Of a stretch of DNA of 64,000 nt, positions 32,944-44,480 are shown piece after piece. Numbering within the stretch: the first letter of the stretch is position 1; every line of letters starts with the position of its first letter. A program made the position numbers and the translations under genes. This DNA comes from Brienomyrus brachyistius (lineage: Eukaryota > Chordata > Actinopteri > Osteoglossiformes > Mormyridae). Where the stretch lies: NCBI RefSeq assembly GCF_023856365.1, contig NC_064549.1, forward strand, positions 7,023,608-7,087,607. The letters are read 5' to 3'. The notes under the pieces were generated by a model. The model was given only the letters and a program-made list of their open reading frames with translations. It searched no databases and was not told the origin of the DNA.

Positions 32944-33229
32944 ATGGTAGAACGGGAATAACAATGTCACTTTACTCCTCAGTGGTCATGGGTTCAAGGT
33001 TGGATTGTATGTGTGCAGTATACATGTTTATCAATATTATAAAATAAGTTCATGTAATAATGTTATCAAGATGACATCGATGGAACCTTCAATAAAATGT
33101 AAAATGTGGAAATGAGCTTTACGGTAAGTGCTCTGCCAACTTTGAGAGGACCTTCACGTAATGTTGACTGAAGTTCTGGGAGCGCTCCTTGTCAGCTGGG
33201 ATGCAGGTGTTCTTGTGTTTGTTGGAGAC

Positions 33230-33480
33230 ATGCAGGGTCACTCTGGGCTTCTGAAAAAGGAAGGGCGCGTTCTGCACAAGAAATGCGAGATTGCAAAGGA
33301 GCACAAGGCCTCCAAAAAATGAGGAATCAGTGCAAAGGAGCACTGATGCTGATAAAATGAAGGGTATTCTGCAGATGCCAGAACCAAGCAGCACGACAGA
33401 TGTTCACTGTCTCATAGGTGTGGGGTTAGTGATAATACCTCAGTACAGCCGTCCTCTTGAATACATGGTTTCAGTAACCG
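33230..33480 (+). pseudogene. Ty3/gypsy reverse-transcriptase relic
   Basis: Across two frames the segment reads like the end of a gypsy RT domain: first a GRVLHKKCEIAK block, then after a frameshift DADKMKGILQMPEP followed by an IGV-containing segment. The short length and frame breaks mark it as dead. Similarity is by motif memory only. Confidence 0.5.
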
Positions 33481-33519
33481 TGGGCTCAGCTATCCGCGGT
33501 TTCGGCTATCTGTGATCGG

Positions 33520-34430
33520 TCTAGTAAGGTAACACCCAAGGATGAGGCAGGACTGCTGCATACTGGCTAGGACATACTACCTAGGAAGACCAGTATCTTT
33601 GGGAGTAGAGGTATTACAGATTCTTCATGAAGTACATCAGGGGATTTGAAAAGTCAAAGAAGAGTGTGACGATGACCTAAGAGTCACTCCGAGATGTGTT
33701 CCCTATGACAGTAGTTTTACAGGCCCATTTTCAGACCGTTGTCAAAGAGAAGCTGAAAGTCATAATGCCTCATCTCTGGATTATACGTACTGTAACTCAT
33801 CCTAAAGGTAATTCAACCAATATTTTATTATACTGCAAAAATCCACATTGCAGGTTACTTCAATACTTAGTTAATGCAATTTCCTTTCATATACAGAATT
33901 GAGGAATCATATGATAGACTGACTCTTACACAATTTTAAATGGATAATAAAGGATAATGGTCAGGTAAGCGCAAGTACTTACTATAAAATGCGCTGGCAT
34001 TTGACATATGCCTGCCATTATTTGAAATTTATACAGCCAAGATTCACTTGGTTCTCTTCCATATCATCTGTTTTAGACTTATTTTTGACAGGACAGCTTA
34101 GTAAGCTTGGGAGAAAATGCTGATTAACGTCACTGTAGCAGTAAAGCAGATAAGTGGAGACTCTAAGGTAGTATATGACCTTGAGTGGTGTGGCTTTACT
34201 TCGGAATAAGTCTTCTCAGTGATTATCATATTGATACATTACAGTCTTATGGCTGAGGTACTTTTTCTTTTCCAAAAGATATATTTTTTATATCATATCC
34301 ACACATTGGCAACACATAATTGCATGTTTGTAATAGTAGCTGGTCACATTTCAAGTTGGGAATAAAATACAAACCCTTTGTAAATTCACTGTTTATTATT
34401 GTTAAATTAGATGACTCATTTTGGTTATTT
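33520..34430. other. Unique DNA, no gene recognised
   Basis: Nothing recognised. Confidence 0.4.
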
Positions 34431-34434
34431 GTAT

Positions 34435-34630
34435 TAATTTATCCATGCATCTAACTGGACAGGGCCTTGGGGGACTGGGAGTGCCTGTCTGGTCTGGGAG
34501 CATAGGACATTTGGCGGGGATGTGCCTTGGATGGGATGTCCATGCATTAGCAGGCGTATAGACACACTCTCAATCATACATTTAAGGTAATGCAGAAAGT
34601 TTTTAGATCCTAGGAGGAAACTGGAGTACC
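34435..34630 (-). mobile_element. SINE, degenerate
   Basis: Minus-strand SINE body with weak block matches (GACAGGGCCTTGGGGGACTG; GTAATGCAGAAAGTTTTTAG; GGAGGAAACTGGAGTACCAG). Low identity. Confidence 0.4.
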
Positions 34631-34639
34631 AGAAGGAAA

Positions 34640-36035
34640 GAGAACATATTATGATGTTATATTTTTTAAACAAGCTGGTACAGTATACTCCTAAAAGAAA
34701 ATAAAACATGAAAAATGTGAAGTGTTTAGTCCATCGAATACGTTTAGATTCTGAATGCACTGTGCAAAGCCGCTGTGCCTCTGGTGATGACGACGAGCAA
34801 AAATAACGTGTAATAGAATTTTGGTTAAAGGTGACTTGTTCTTGCTCTCACGATGGCACCATGAATTGGGCCCCAAACCGAAGATTTTTATACGGAATAT
34901 TAAATCAACCACTGGTGCAGCAAAATGATTTAGAACGCACTGCAAATATATTTTAACGGCTGATGAATACGAATGTTATAGTTCTTGACTGGCCGAGTCA
35001 AATTTCAACCTAAACCCTACTGCAAAAAAAGAAAAAAAAAAATCCTAGATCATTTGCCTAAAAATGTCATATATAGGAGTTTCTAAGTCTGCATTCTGAT
35101 GTATGCAGGCCTGGAGAAAAGGTGCTGACAGTGTGACTGACCTTTGGATAGCCTGGGTGATGGAAAGGGACCAGGCCACATAAGCGTTGCCTTGATTTTT
35201 GCTTGCGGTATATCCCCTTTTAGGGTAGCGGGGATGGAATGAGAGAATATGGTAAAAAAAAACGTTGCTGTGGTGAGAACAAATTTAAACACACATGGAT
35301 GTATGTACTCTAGTATTTGAGTCAAGCATAAAGAAGGCAAAAAAAAGACATTACACAGCTGTTTTATAATAATATGAATAAGCTACGTTTGTAACAAATT
35401 ACTAGAAATAAAGAAATGATTGTCTGATTCTCCTGAGACTGATGGCGATCGACCATGCCCTTTTCACACTGACCAATTACTCCAGGATGTGTTTCAGTTG
35501 CAATAAACGCTGATACGGAATTCTAACAGTCCGGAGTGTATAGGGATCATTAGTTCTAACAAAGGAGCACTGGATGTTGCAGTTATTCTTTTTTTTCTAC
35601 ATTTGCAGTAACCTGGGAAGTTCTGGAAACGAAAGAGCGCGACACTGGGAATTTCCAGTGGACCAGAGATTGGTTTATCCTCTTTGAGGAAGAAGAAGAA
35701 AAACATTAAGGTTAAGAAACAAAAAAACGGCATTTAAAGTTTGTTCCCTTTGTCATGGAAAACTAATCTTGATATAGGGAAGGAAGGAAGGAACAGGGAC
35801 TTTATGTGGATTTTTGTGGGCGGGTTCTGACCATAAAGATATCCATTTCATCTTCATCAAATCAGAGACAAGAAGGGTGAAACAGCTGAAATCAACAACT
35901 GTCATTTAGATTAAGTTACTGCTAAATACGTAGTATGAAAGACCTTGGTAGGAAAAAACAGTGTACAGGCAAACATTGTAAGTGGATTTTTTTTTTCTTT
36001 ATCTTATATGGAGAGAGTGGACAGTCAGAGTGGTA
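34640..36035. other. Unique DNA, no gene recognised
   Basis: No exon or named repeat. Short A-runs and a small GGAA tract near 35,778. Confidence 0.4.
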
Positions 36036-36039
36036 TTAG

Positions 36040-36710
36040 TCTCGTAGGTATTCCTTGAAGAAGTGCGTCTTCAGACCACGTTTGAAGACGGCAAGGGATT
36101 CAGCCGCTCTTATGGCAAGAAGAAGTTCGTTGCACCACTGAGGAGCCAACATTGCAAAAAGTCTTGATGCATGTCATCCTCTTTTAAGTGTTGGTGGTTC
36201 GAGATGCAGCGCTTGATGCTCTGAGAGGACGAGAAGTGACACAATCCTTGTTCAGTGTTGCCAAGTAAGGAGGAGCTGTTCCAGTCTTGGCCTTAAAGGC
36301 AAGTGTTAGAGATTTGAACCTGATGCGGGCAGCCATAGGGGGCTAGTGGAGGTTCCGTGGAAGAGGTGTGATGTGTCGAGAATCTTGAAACATTAAAGAT
36401 GAGTCTCGCAGCTGCATTCTGGATCAGCTGAAGTGACCTTACTGCCAACAGTGAAAGACCAGCCATGAGGGAGCTGCAGTAGTCCTACTTGGAGATGACC
36501 AAGGACTGGACAAGTAACTGAGTAGCGTCTGTCGTGAGAAAGTGACGAATTCTTCTAATGTTGTAGAGAAGGTATCTGTAGGACCTGGACAGGTTGCTAA
36601 TGTGTGACGTGAATGACAGTTCGTCATCCAGAATGTCACAGAGACTCCTTACTGATTTTGAGGGGACAATAAGAGAGATTTCAAAGGAAAGTGGCAAGGT
36701 TAAGAACATC
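36040..36710 (-). pseudogene. LINE ORF2 C-terminal region (L2/Rex-like)
   Basis: Read on the minus strand, 36,709-36,485 gives DELSFTSHISNLSRSYRYLL then YNIRRIRHFLTTDATQLLVQ and SLVISK. This is followed after a stop by CSSLMAGLSLLAVRSLQLIQ and NAAARLIFN, the thumb and C-terminal part of fish LINE reverse transcriptases. At least two stops; degenerate toward 36,040. No 3' tail was found. Confidence 0.85.
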
Positions 36711-36719
36711 CAATTTTCT

Positions 36720-38540
36720 GACAGCTTGTACTTAAGAACGGACGGACATGAAACCTATAATATTAAAAATTTGAGTTTCCACAGAGTAATAATAAAACTG
36801 AGCATGGAAACTCAATAGTCGAAGAGTAAACTTATAAAAGTTATTTTAATTTTATTATTAGTATTATTAGTCTGTCACCTTTTAAAAAGAGAATTCAAAG
36901 AGATTCGTATTTTCATGGAGAACCCTGAGGCTTACTAGAGCTTTTTATATAAGAGCAAAATGTGCTATACGTTCAAAGTGCTTATGATCATTGAGGAAGT
37001 AGAAAAGAAGAGATTTGTTGGTGCCAAATGGAATCGACCAGTTTCATTTTGTAGTGGGGCTATAGACCTGTGTACCATTACAGTTTGAGCAGAAAACCCT
37101 ATTTAAAATGTTATGTTAAAGGTCTAACTGAAAATTAAATTCACCATTAGAGTGCAGTTACAAGATCTGAAATGCAAAATCGCGATACAACCTTAGACAT
37201 GCTTACAAAGGGACACGGGTTGTGTGTGTGTTGATGATCATTTTTTACATTTGAATCTCTTCAAAAAAAGCATAGAAATGACCTGCCGGTGACTTAAAAT
37301 ATTAAATGTGAAAGAAGACAATAAAACCACAATATGGACGGTATCCATCCATCCATCCATCCATCCATTTAGCATCACTAGGTTAAGCAGAAGTAAAAGA
37401 TTTAAATGAAAAATCTGAATTAGTGTTTCTCAAAGCACCCTTTGTAATTATTTGTCCTGAGACTCACTGGCTTTCTTTTGTCCTGCATCTCTTGTAACAA
37501 GACATATATGTAATGAACAGTTCAGATGGGCAGTGCCTCTGTCTTTAGTTAGAAGGGACATCCTCTGACATACTTTGAATAATATAGAAGGTACAGCTAC
37601 TTTCTTGACAGAAAGACAAAATCTCTGATTTGTTGTAATATAGCTGATATTTCGCTCCCTTGCTGATTGGTTGCCTCCTGAAGGTTGACAGTAAGGATGA
37701 AAGGGAACATCCATGGTTTTCTTGGAGGATTGCATGTCACGGCTCTGCTTCCATGTGCCACTATTAATGAATCCTCCAGTGACTGAGCCCGGTCGTTTGT
37801 ACTAATTCCACTACCTTTGTTTCCATGGAGATTTTTCTTCCCTAATCTTTCATGATAGTACCTTTATATTATCAATAAATTATTTACGTGTAAAACAACA
37901 CAAATAAATATTCACTAATTTTGATGCAAGTCATCTCTATTAATATTTCTTTATTATTATTATACCATTTCGCAATTTTCTTGAAAAGATTTTCCCTTCT
38001 GGAAAATGTTTTTTTTTTCTAGGTATGGATAATTTGTGGCTATAAAATAGTGCCCAAAATATAACGTTCTCTGCAGCAGACTTTCACAATTGCCAGCCTA
38101 CCCCCATTTACTAATGTAAAAAGTTGTTAAATTCATCAAAGAGAGAAATTTAAATGTGTGTTCTGTGTGCCTCCGGGCTTCAGGCACAGCTAAATGCGCG
38201 GAGCTTAGCACAGATCTAGCACTCTGAATATTACTTTATTTATTGGAAAAGAGCATCAGAAAAATATAGGGGTATTTATCTATGTAACTATGTAAATATA
38301 TATACTGAGCAAATGCCAATATGGAATAGATTTCCAGCATTTCTGACACGATGATTGAGACTAAATAAAGGACTAATGTGGGCGCTGAATTAAAACAGGG
38401 GATAATAAGGCAAAGCCCAGCTGCGCCCTGACCCTTAGCAGGCCAGATATAATCAGCCTGATGAGCTTCAACTGTTCAGAAATATATAACTGCTTCGGTA
38501 ATAATGTTAACAAAGGGTTCATCTGGCATATTCATATATA
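36720..38540. other. Unique DNA with a short (CCAT)n tail
   Basis: A (CCAT)n tract at 37,340-37,368 is probably a bare SINE tail on the minus strand. The 38,340-38,540 block is complex and non-repetitive. No gene seen. Confidence 0.4.
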
Positions 38541-38552
38541 TTGTCCAGTCTA

Positions 38553-38860
38553 GAATGAAATGAAATGAAATGATCCTTTATTTGCCATTTGCACAATGTT
38601 TCGATACGGGTGCAATGTAATGCCTCTTCTCACGTATCCCATAATGCTTTCCTTTGAGACATGCATACAAATATATATTCACAGTTGAGACAAAACACAG
38701 GGTTAGGCCATTTATCAGGTACCCCTATGCCGGGGTGCTGTGTCAGCGTTACCAAAGATGGCGTTGGCCATGGGCAATGGAAGGTCTACAGGTACCTATA
38801 CAGCAACGAGGCTTGTAGAGTTTCCTTCCATTTTTGTGTTTTGCTGTTATAAATCCTCCT
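38553..38860. repeat. Fish dispersed repeat with (ATGAA)n
   Basis: GAATGAAATGAAATGAAATG is followed by ATCCTTTATTTGCCATTTGC and ACAATG, like the 3' ends of fish retroposons in reverse orientation. The right edge is not defined. Confidence 0.45.
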
Positions 38861-39069
38861 CTGACCCCAAAAATGGCAAACAAAAATAAAAAGTGACCCA
38901 CAGAGCGTGGCACGGTTCTGCCCTTAAGCTTGGATAGCTCCCCAAAACTCTCCTCAACTATATGCAGCACGTCTAGCACATGTTCTAGTTGCAGATGTGT
39001 CTAGCATCGTTTTGCGTACAGTTGAAATGTAAATTGTACATAAAGTGAATACTGACAGTACTGATGGTG

Positions 39070-39270
39070 GACAAATATATTTAAATTATTTAGCAGATGC
39101 TTTTATGGAAAGTGCGATACAACTAAGAAAGTACAGTGGGGCCAGCCAGTCCTTGGAGGAATAGATCTTTGCTGAAGGGCCCAATAGTGAAAAATTACTC
39201 TAAAATTCCTTTAAAGCAGCAACCTTCTAAGCACAAGCATAATGGCTTAAACCACTAAGACACATACCAA
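39070..39270 (-). repeat. Fish tRNA-like dispersed repeat
   Basis: TTTAGCAGATGCTTTTATGG at the left, GCTGAAGGGCCCAATAG in the middle, and GCAACCTTCTAAGCACAAGC then TAAACCACTAAGACAC at the right match the layout of an abundant teleost repeat whose minus strand begins with a tRNA-like head. Confidence 0.65.
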
Positions 39271-39319
39271 TGCTTATAATGTTAAAGCATGTAGATCTTC
39301 TGAACTAGAATAGTACAGC

Positions 39320-39620
39320 ATTTTCCCCTCAACCACTTGTCCTATTCAGGGTCATGGGGGGTTGTCCGGAGCCTATGCTGCAGACCACAGGTGCAAGGCA
39401 GGGAACAACCCAGGGTAGGATAGGATAGGACAGGATAGGATAGGGAGCCAACCTCACTGCAGGGCACACTCATACATGCACACCTATTGGCAGTTTGGTA
39501 ACTCCAATTAATCTCATTATGTTTTTGGACTGTGGGGGGAAACCCCACAATGACACGGGGAGAACATGCAAACTTCACACTCATGGAGCCATGGCAGAGA
39601 CTCAAACCCTGGTCCTAGGA
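39320..39620 (-). mobile_element. tRNA-derived SINE with internal (GGATA)n
   Basis: GGAGCCTATGCTGCAGACCA, then AGGGAACAACCCAGGGTAGG, a GGATA-type tandem tract at ~39,411-39,446, and GGGAGAACATGCAAACTTC. The tRNA-like head lies at the right end (CAAACCCTGGTCC). The internal pentamer expansion is private to this copy. Confidence 0.8.
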
Positions 39621-39648
39621 AGGGAGCTAGCTAGCTAAATTATAGATT

Positions 39649-39653
<5 letters not shown>

Positions 39654-39688
<35 letters not shown>
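39654..39688. repeat. (GA)n microsatellite
   Basis: About 16 GA units after a short GATA tract. Confidence 0.95.
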
Positions 39689-39689
<1 letters not shown>

Positions 39690-39691
<2 letters not shown>

Positions 39692-41020
39692 AAAAAAATG
39701 TTGTTGACTCTGCAAGTTGCTGCAAATTAACTTCAGGTCCTTGCTTTATATTTTCTATAGTTCAGTTTCAGTTTATAAAATTCAGTATAAAAGCTACTGA
39801 CATAAATGCTGACAGAGAGTATGTCAACGTAGATAATGAATACAGCCGGAGTGCACTCATATCTTTCATAAACCCAGCAGACCCTATTTCTTCTGGAAAT
39901 AGAGACAAAAAATTAATCAAAGATGTGAGAAAATTGGTGTTTACATTTATAATACAGGTCTTGCACTGTGCCTACATCATAACTTTGATATCTCAATGAT
40001 AAAATTTGGCAGTTCCACAGAGGTTTCTGCTGAAGCTCTGGGGACTAATATCTCGGCGAATGAAAACATCTGCAAACACTTCAAGAAGAGCAAGTGACAT
40101 CATGAAAACAGCATCTGCTAGCTCTGCACTGCCTGACCTGCTTAGAGAAGCTGATGCTAGCATGTGTCATCATGGTTTGTTGCTGGAGAGAGATTATGTT
40201 AACTGACTCAGCTGAACAAGAATAATGATGAGCAGCTGCATTCATTCCAGTTATCCAAATACTTACCTATAACCTTTATTTATTTACTCAGCAAAATCAT
40301 GTTTGTAGACAGATAAATTCAAATTTAAACATTCAATCAGTCGTATATAATGTTATTTTAACCATACCATATATTTAAATGGTGCATATTACATAATGCA
40401 ATACCTTCTTGCTTGAAAATTTCACAACTTACCTTTGTACATTTTTGGTACAAAGGTAGCAGATACTTTAAATACGCATTCAAACAAACCCTAGTAATTG
40501 TACTGAAGAAACGAGATGCTTGGTTCACATCCACAGTCAGGCAGCATCACAGTTTACGGAAAATCAAAAGACCAATATTGTGTTTTTGAGAGGCATTAAG
40601 GATAAAGCACTTTAAAGAATGTGGCCTATCTGCATGAAAGACATCAAATCCAAAAAGAATTTCAGTGAAATGTTATGATGAAGATGAAATTTTAAGATAT
40701 GAAAAGGCTAATTAATATTACCATAGCAAAAATGTTAATGTAGGAATTAAAAAAATAATTATAAGAGTTGGATAAAATTTGCTATTAAAAACAGATAAAA
40801 ATTATAACAAGTTTCTGCAATGGTAATTAAGAAAAAATGGTAAGAAAAATTGCAGAAATAAACATAGTTTTTTTTATTAAAAGCAGAGTTTCCTTATGTT
40901 TACAAACTGCAGTTAAATGAGAATCAATATTAACAATTTATTAAGACGTAAGGACTGGTAAATACTGAGTTACTGTGTACTGTGTCATGACAAGTCAACA
41001 GAGTGTGAAATGGTCATGCT
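39690..41020. other. Unique DNA, no gene recognised
   Basis: Two adjoining frames (39,688-39,999 and 40,006-40,206) are open but have no domain features; composition is AT-rich. Confidence 0.4.
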
Positions 41021-41025
41021 TGAAT

Positions 41026-41808
41026 TGTCAGGGTCAGCTCTTGTTGTTTTACTCCGTGTCCCTTCCTCGTTTGGCCAGCAGGTGTTGCTGGTCATCCCGT
41101 CTCTCCTGTTGTCAGTCTTTGTGTTTTCCACGGTTCCCTGTTGGCCACATGGCTCAACTTGTCAAGCATATAGTTGCCCGTGAACCCCTCTGTCTTATGT
41201 TTGAATCTCACGTCAACTGTTTTTATATTTTATTCCTAGGGTTTCTATTGTATCAGTTTAGTCCTGTGATTTTGTATTCAGTTTTGGTTTCTTGCTGTGA
41301 GCCTTAGTTATGTGTTATCGGTTTTTGTTATTCCCAGTGTTAGATTCTGTTTTCTGTGTTTCTTGGTTAGTTCTTAGTTTCCCTGTTTAGTTCCTTGAGT
41401 TAATTATTAGTTTCACCTGTGACCTGTTTTCCCAACCTTCGTTGATTAATCTCACCTGCCCTTTGTTAGTTTTGTTTTCCCTCAGTATTTAAGTCTCTGT
41501 CTCTGTTCAGTACCTGAGTGGTTCGTTGATTGTTAGATGTCAGTGAAGTTTGTATGTTACTAGAAGATGATGCATGTTAATTATGTTTAGTTCTTTGCCT
41601 GCCAACCTGCTCGTCGTAGCCCTAATCCGTGTTTGTCTGCCTTAGTTATCCTTTTAGTGTTTGACCCTGCGAGGTCTGGATTTTTTTTTGTAAGTATTTC
41701 TAGTGTTTTTTTGTTTTAATAATCCCCGTTTGGTCTAGTGGGTCGTCCACCTTCCATCTGCCTGTATCACGCCTCGGCCACACCCCAAATCTGTCCAGAT
41801 CCTTAACA
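41026..41808 (+). mobile_element. Solo LTR of a gypsy-type retrotransposon
   Basis: Runs from TGTCAGGGTCAGC to CTTAACA (TG...CA), with identical 5-bp flanks TGAAT at 41,021-41,025 and 41,809-41,813, as expected for LTR element integration. A TATA-like TATTTAAG lies at 41,486-41,493 and an AATAA-type polyadenylation word at ~41,716. T-rich composition with TTAGTTCC repeats is typical of fish gypsy LTRs. No internal coding region adjoins it, so recombination between two LTRs is the likely origin. Confidence 0.85.
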
Positions 41809-42061
41809 TGAATCTGTAGGAACTGGGTCCTGAAAATGTAATCAGCATTAACCAGGAATCAGAAGTCTAAAAAATAACATTTAATTTGCTGTGAAATGGA
41901 AAACCATTTGCATTACTAACTAACATGAATTTCCAAGGAATTTTGGTACATACCACATGATTTTATAGCCTTAATTTTTAGTCACTGCAGCAATGACATA
42001 ATTTCCTAATTATGTGCACAACATTTATGAGATCATTTATAACTGTGAAGGAGCCGTAAGG

Positions 42062-42210
42062 TCCATCCATACATACATCCATCCATCCATCTATTTTCTA
42101 TACCTATCTGTCCTAGTGGGATCGTAGGGGTCCAGAGCGTATTTTCGAAGCTGCAGACCGAAGGCAGGGAATAACCCAAGGTGGATACCAACCCCAATAA
42201 GGTCCACCAG
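42062..42210 (-). mobile_element. 5'-truncated SINE
   Basis: (CCAT)n-type tail then CTGTCCTAGTGGGATCGTAG, GGTCCAGAGC and GAAGGCAGGGAATAACCCAA in family order. Confidence 0.75.
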
Positions 42211-42479
42211 TACCAATCTGTGATTAGTTGCACTATGTGTCATGCTTCATATATTGTTATAGTCTGATTAAATTTCTTGTAATTAAGAAAAAATTTAGGC
42301 CTGTTTAAACATTTATGCTTTAGCACAATTGTCAGACAATTTCCAGAATTATCACAATATTTAATCAACCAATAGACTAATTTTCCCCATGCATAGAATT
42401 ACAAATACCCTGACATTTAGATTTAAAGTCAGTGGGACAGTGACTCTCTGGTTCATACATCTTCTACAGTATGACTGCG

Positions 42480-42560
42480 TAGGTGCCTTGCTGATGGACT
42501 GGCATCCATCACCGTCTAGAGTTTACCGCAGCCTGACTGGGATAAACAGTTAGAGGATGG
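42480..42560 (+). mobile_element. SINE 3' fragment
   Basis: TTGCTGATGGACTGGCATCC, CTGACTGGGATAAACAGTTA and GAGGATGGATAG match the 3' end of the SINE family. Confidence 0.55.
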
Positions 42561-42564
42561 ATAG

Positions 42565-43840
42565 GGTTATCCTTATTAATTAATTCTGTTCCCTGTTTAA
42601 CTTATTAAATGAGGACCTGACACTATAGTGATAAGGTGGCGTTAGTTTCTTGTACAGACTGCAACTAAGCAAAACAGAATGATCTATGCGCTAAAGAATA
42701 TTGTCTGCGGGACGGAGAACAGATGCCATCCTCATGCTTGGCCGCTGCTCAAATCTGCAACCTAGTGTGACTGATTTTTGAAGTTTTCCCAGTGGTTCTC
42801 CAGCCTGTGTTCACAGTAGGACACTGTATAAGAAGAAGGTAGAGTCTTAAATGCTAAAATTACCTTTCAGCCCTCCATTATACTTACCAAGCCAATATTA
42901 AGGAATTCGGGAAATTATGATTTTTTTTTTTTAATGCTTTTCTCATTGAAGCTTTAAAAGCAGAAAAAACTTTGCTTATAACAAAGCAAACCCATTATTT
43001 TTTTTCTTTGTTGCTGGAAAAAGTCTTTGGGACAGAGGGAAGAAGAGCATTATTGTCCTGCCTCGCAGATTCTATCGCTCACATCATTTAACTCAGGAAG
43101 AAAGTCACAACTAAATACCAGGGTTCTATAATAATTAGTAAACCTGACTAGGTATAACCTGTGAAAGAAATTGCTCTTGTGATTCTTCAAGGTGACCATG
43201 CCTGAAAAGGGTAAAGGTGCCTGTGTAGTGGAATGTGTCTCTTGTGCTGACCTTCTTCATCATTTCTTAATTTGTCACCTGTGTTGTTGTTGATACAGCC
43301 CTCCTGAAGGTCCATCAGCGCCACAGTTATGGATTTCTGGGTCACTTTGAATGTTGGATGGAATTTTATGCTGATACTGCAAGGTACCATTTGGATAAGG
43401 TATCAAGGTAATAGAGTAGATACCAATTTACAGTAGATGTTTGTAGATGTTTTCAAACCAAGAGGTTTGAAGAGTTTATTTTTTTCCTTTTGCGACACCA
43501 AAGCCTATTTAAAAATTCCAGTTGCATTAAAATTGCATTATTTTTTTAATTTGTCCTGAGCGGTCTGCTTTGTTAATAAATGTACATCTCATGGCAACAA
43601 CTATGGACAAAACAATTGCACAATGAACATGAGGTGCAGCAAAGTTATTTTTCTGGTGTTTCTTGTGTTTGGTATCCTTTTCACAGTTACCAACGCTAAC
43701 ATTGGCCCAGAGGGGCTATCGTTATGATACACCAAACAATAGCTACTATTCCTCTCCTAAAAACTGCAGCTGAGTCTGCTGGGTTTGAAGCTGAAACAGT
43801 GTTGGAGGAGAGAGAGAAGAGAAAGGCACTTTACCTTGTA
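42565..43840. other. Unique DNA, no gene recognised
   Basis: Nothing recognised on either strand. Confidence 0.4.
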
Positions 43841-43845
43841 TAACA

Positions 43846-44480
43846 ATGGGTAACGTCAGGTCTTTCACTAATAAAACTGAGCATATACAATGTAGCTTTA
43901 TGTTGTACAATGTAGCTTATGTTAGCTTTATGGAAACCCGGCTGAAAGCTGGAATTCTTGATTGCATGGTTTCACTTGACGGATTTCATTTTAAGCATGT
44001 GGACAGGACTTTGGATAAAGGGCTAAGAAGGAAGATGGTGGACTTGCAGTTTTCGTGAATGACGGCTGGTATAATCAAGGTCACATCATTAACGACCAGC
44101 TGTTACTTCAATTCGAAACTTAAAGCAATAGTGCTACAACCATATTACAGTACATTTCATAAGGATTCACACGTACTGTTATTTTGGCTACTGTATGTAC
44201 GTCCCACCTTTTGCTAATACTGTGGTTTCAATTGAGGCAATGCAGTTCTCGTTTCAGAATTTCAGACTCAACAATTCAGTGATTTTTAATCGTCTTTCAT
44301 TGTGCTCCACTCATATTGACATTTTTCTCTCAATTTGTTGCTTGTTCAACAGGAGTGTAAAACACTGAACCTGGTCTTTGCAAGCATTAATGAAAGCATG
44401 CATATCTGCTGCTATGTCTCTTCTGGGTAGATCTGAAAACTGGGGTCACCTCATGCCTATAATAGGTGAATCATTTAGAA
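43846..44480 (+). pseudogene. LINE endonuclease (APE-type) remnant
   Basis: Opens MGNVRSFTNKTEHIQCSF, then METRLKAGILDCMVSLDGF and a frameshift, then DGGLAVFVNDGWYNQGHII. This is the apurinic-type endonuclease of L2/jockey-like fish LINEs (GNVRS and ETxL blocks). Near 44,370-44,470 a further piece reads LNLVFASINESMHICC, corresponding to the domain end. The central catalytic part is mostly missing. Same strand and same family type as the RT relic at 45,720, so both may come from one insertion. Confidence 0.8.

Noticed and set aside
33430..33520. Possible third Tigger-type terminus (ATCCGCGGTTTCGGCTATC)
   Set aside because: Too short and partly overlapping the gypsy relic to call as a separate element.
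39688..40206. Two adjacent ORFs (103 and 66 codons) as a possible gene
   Set aside because: No domain, no splice sites that join them convincingly, AT-rich codon use; likely chance.
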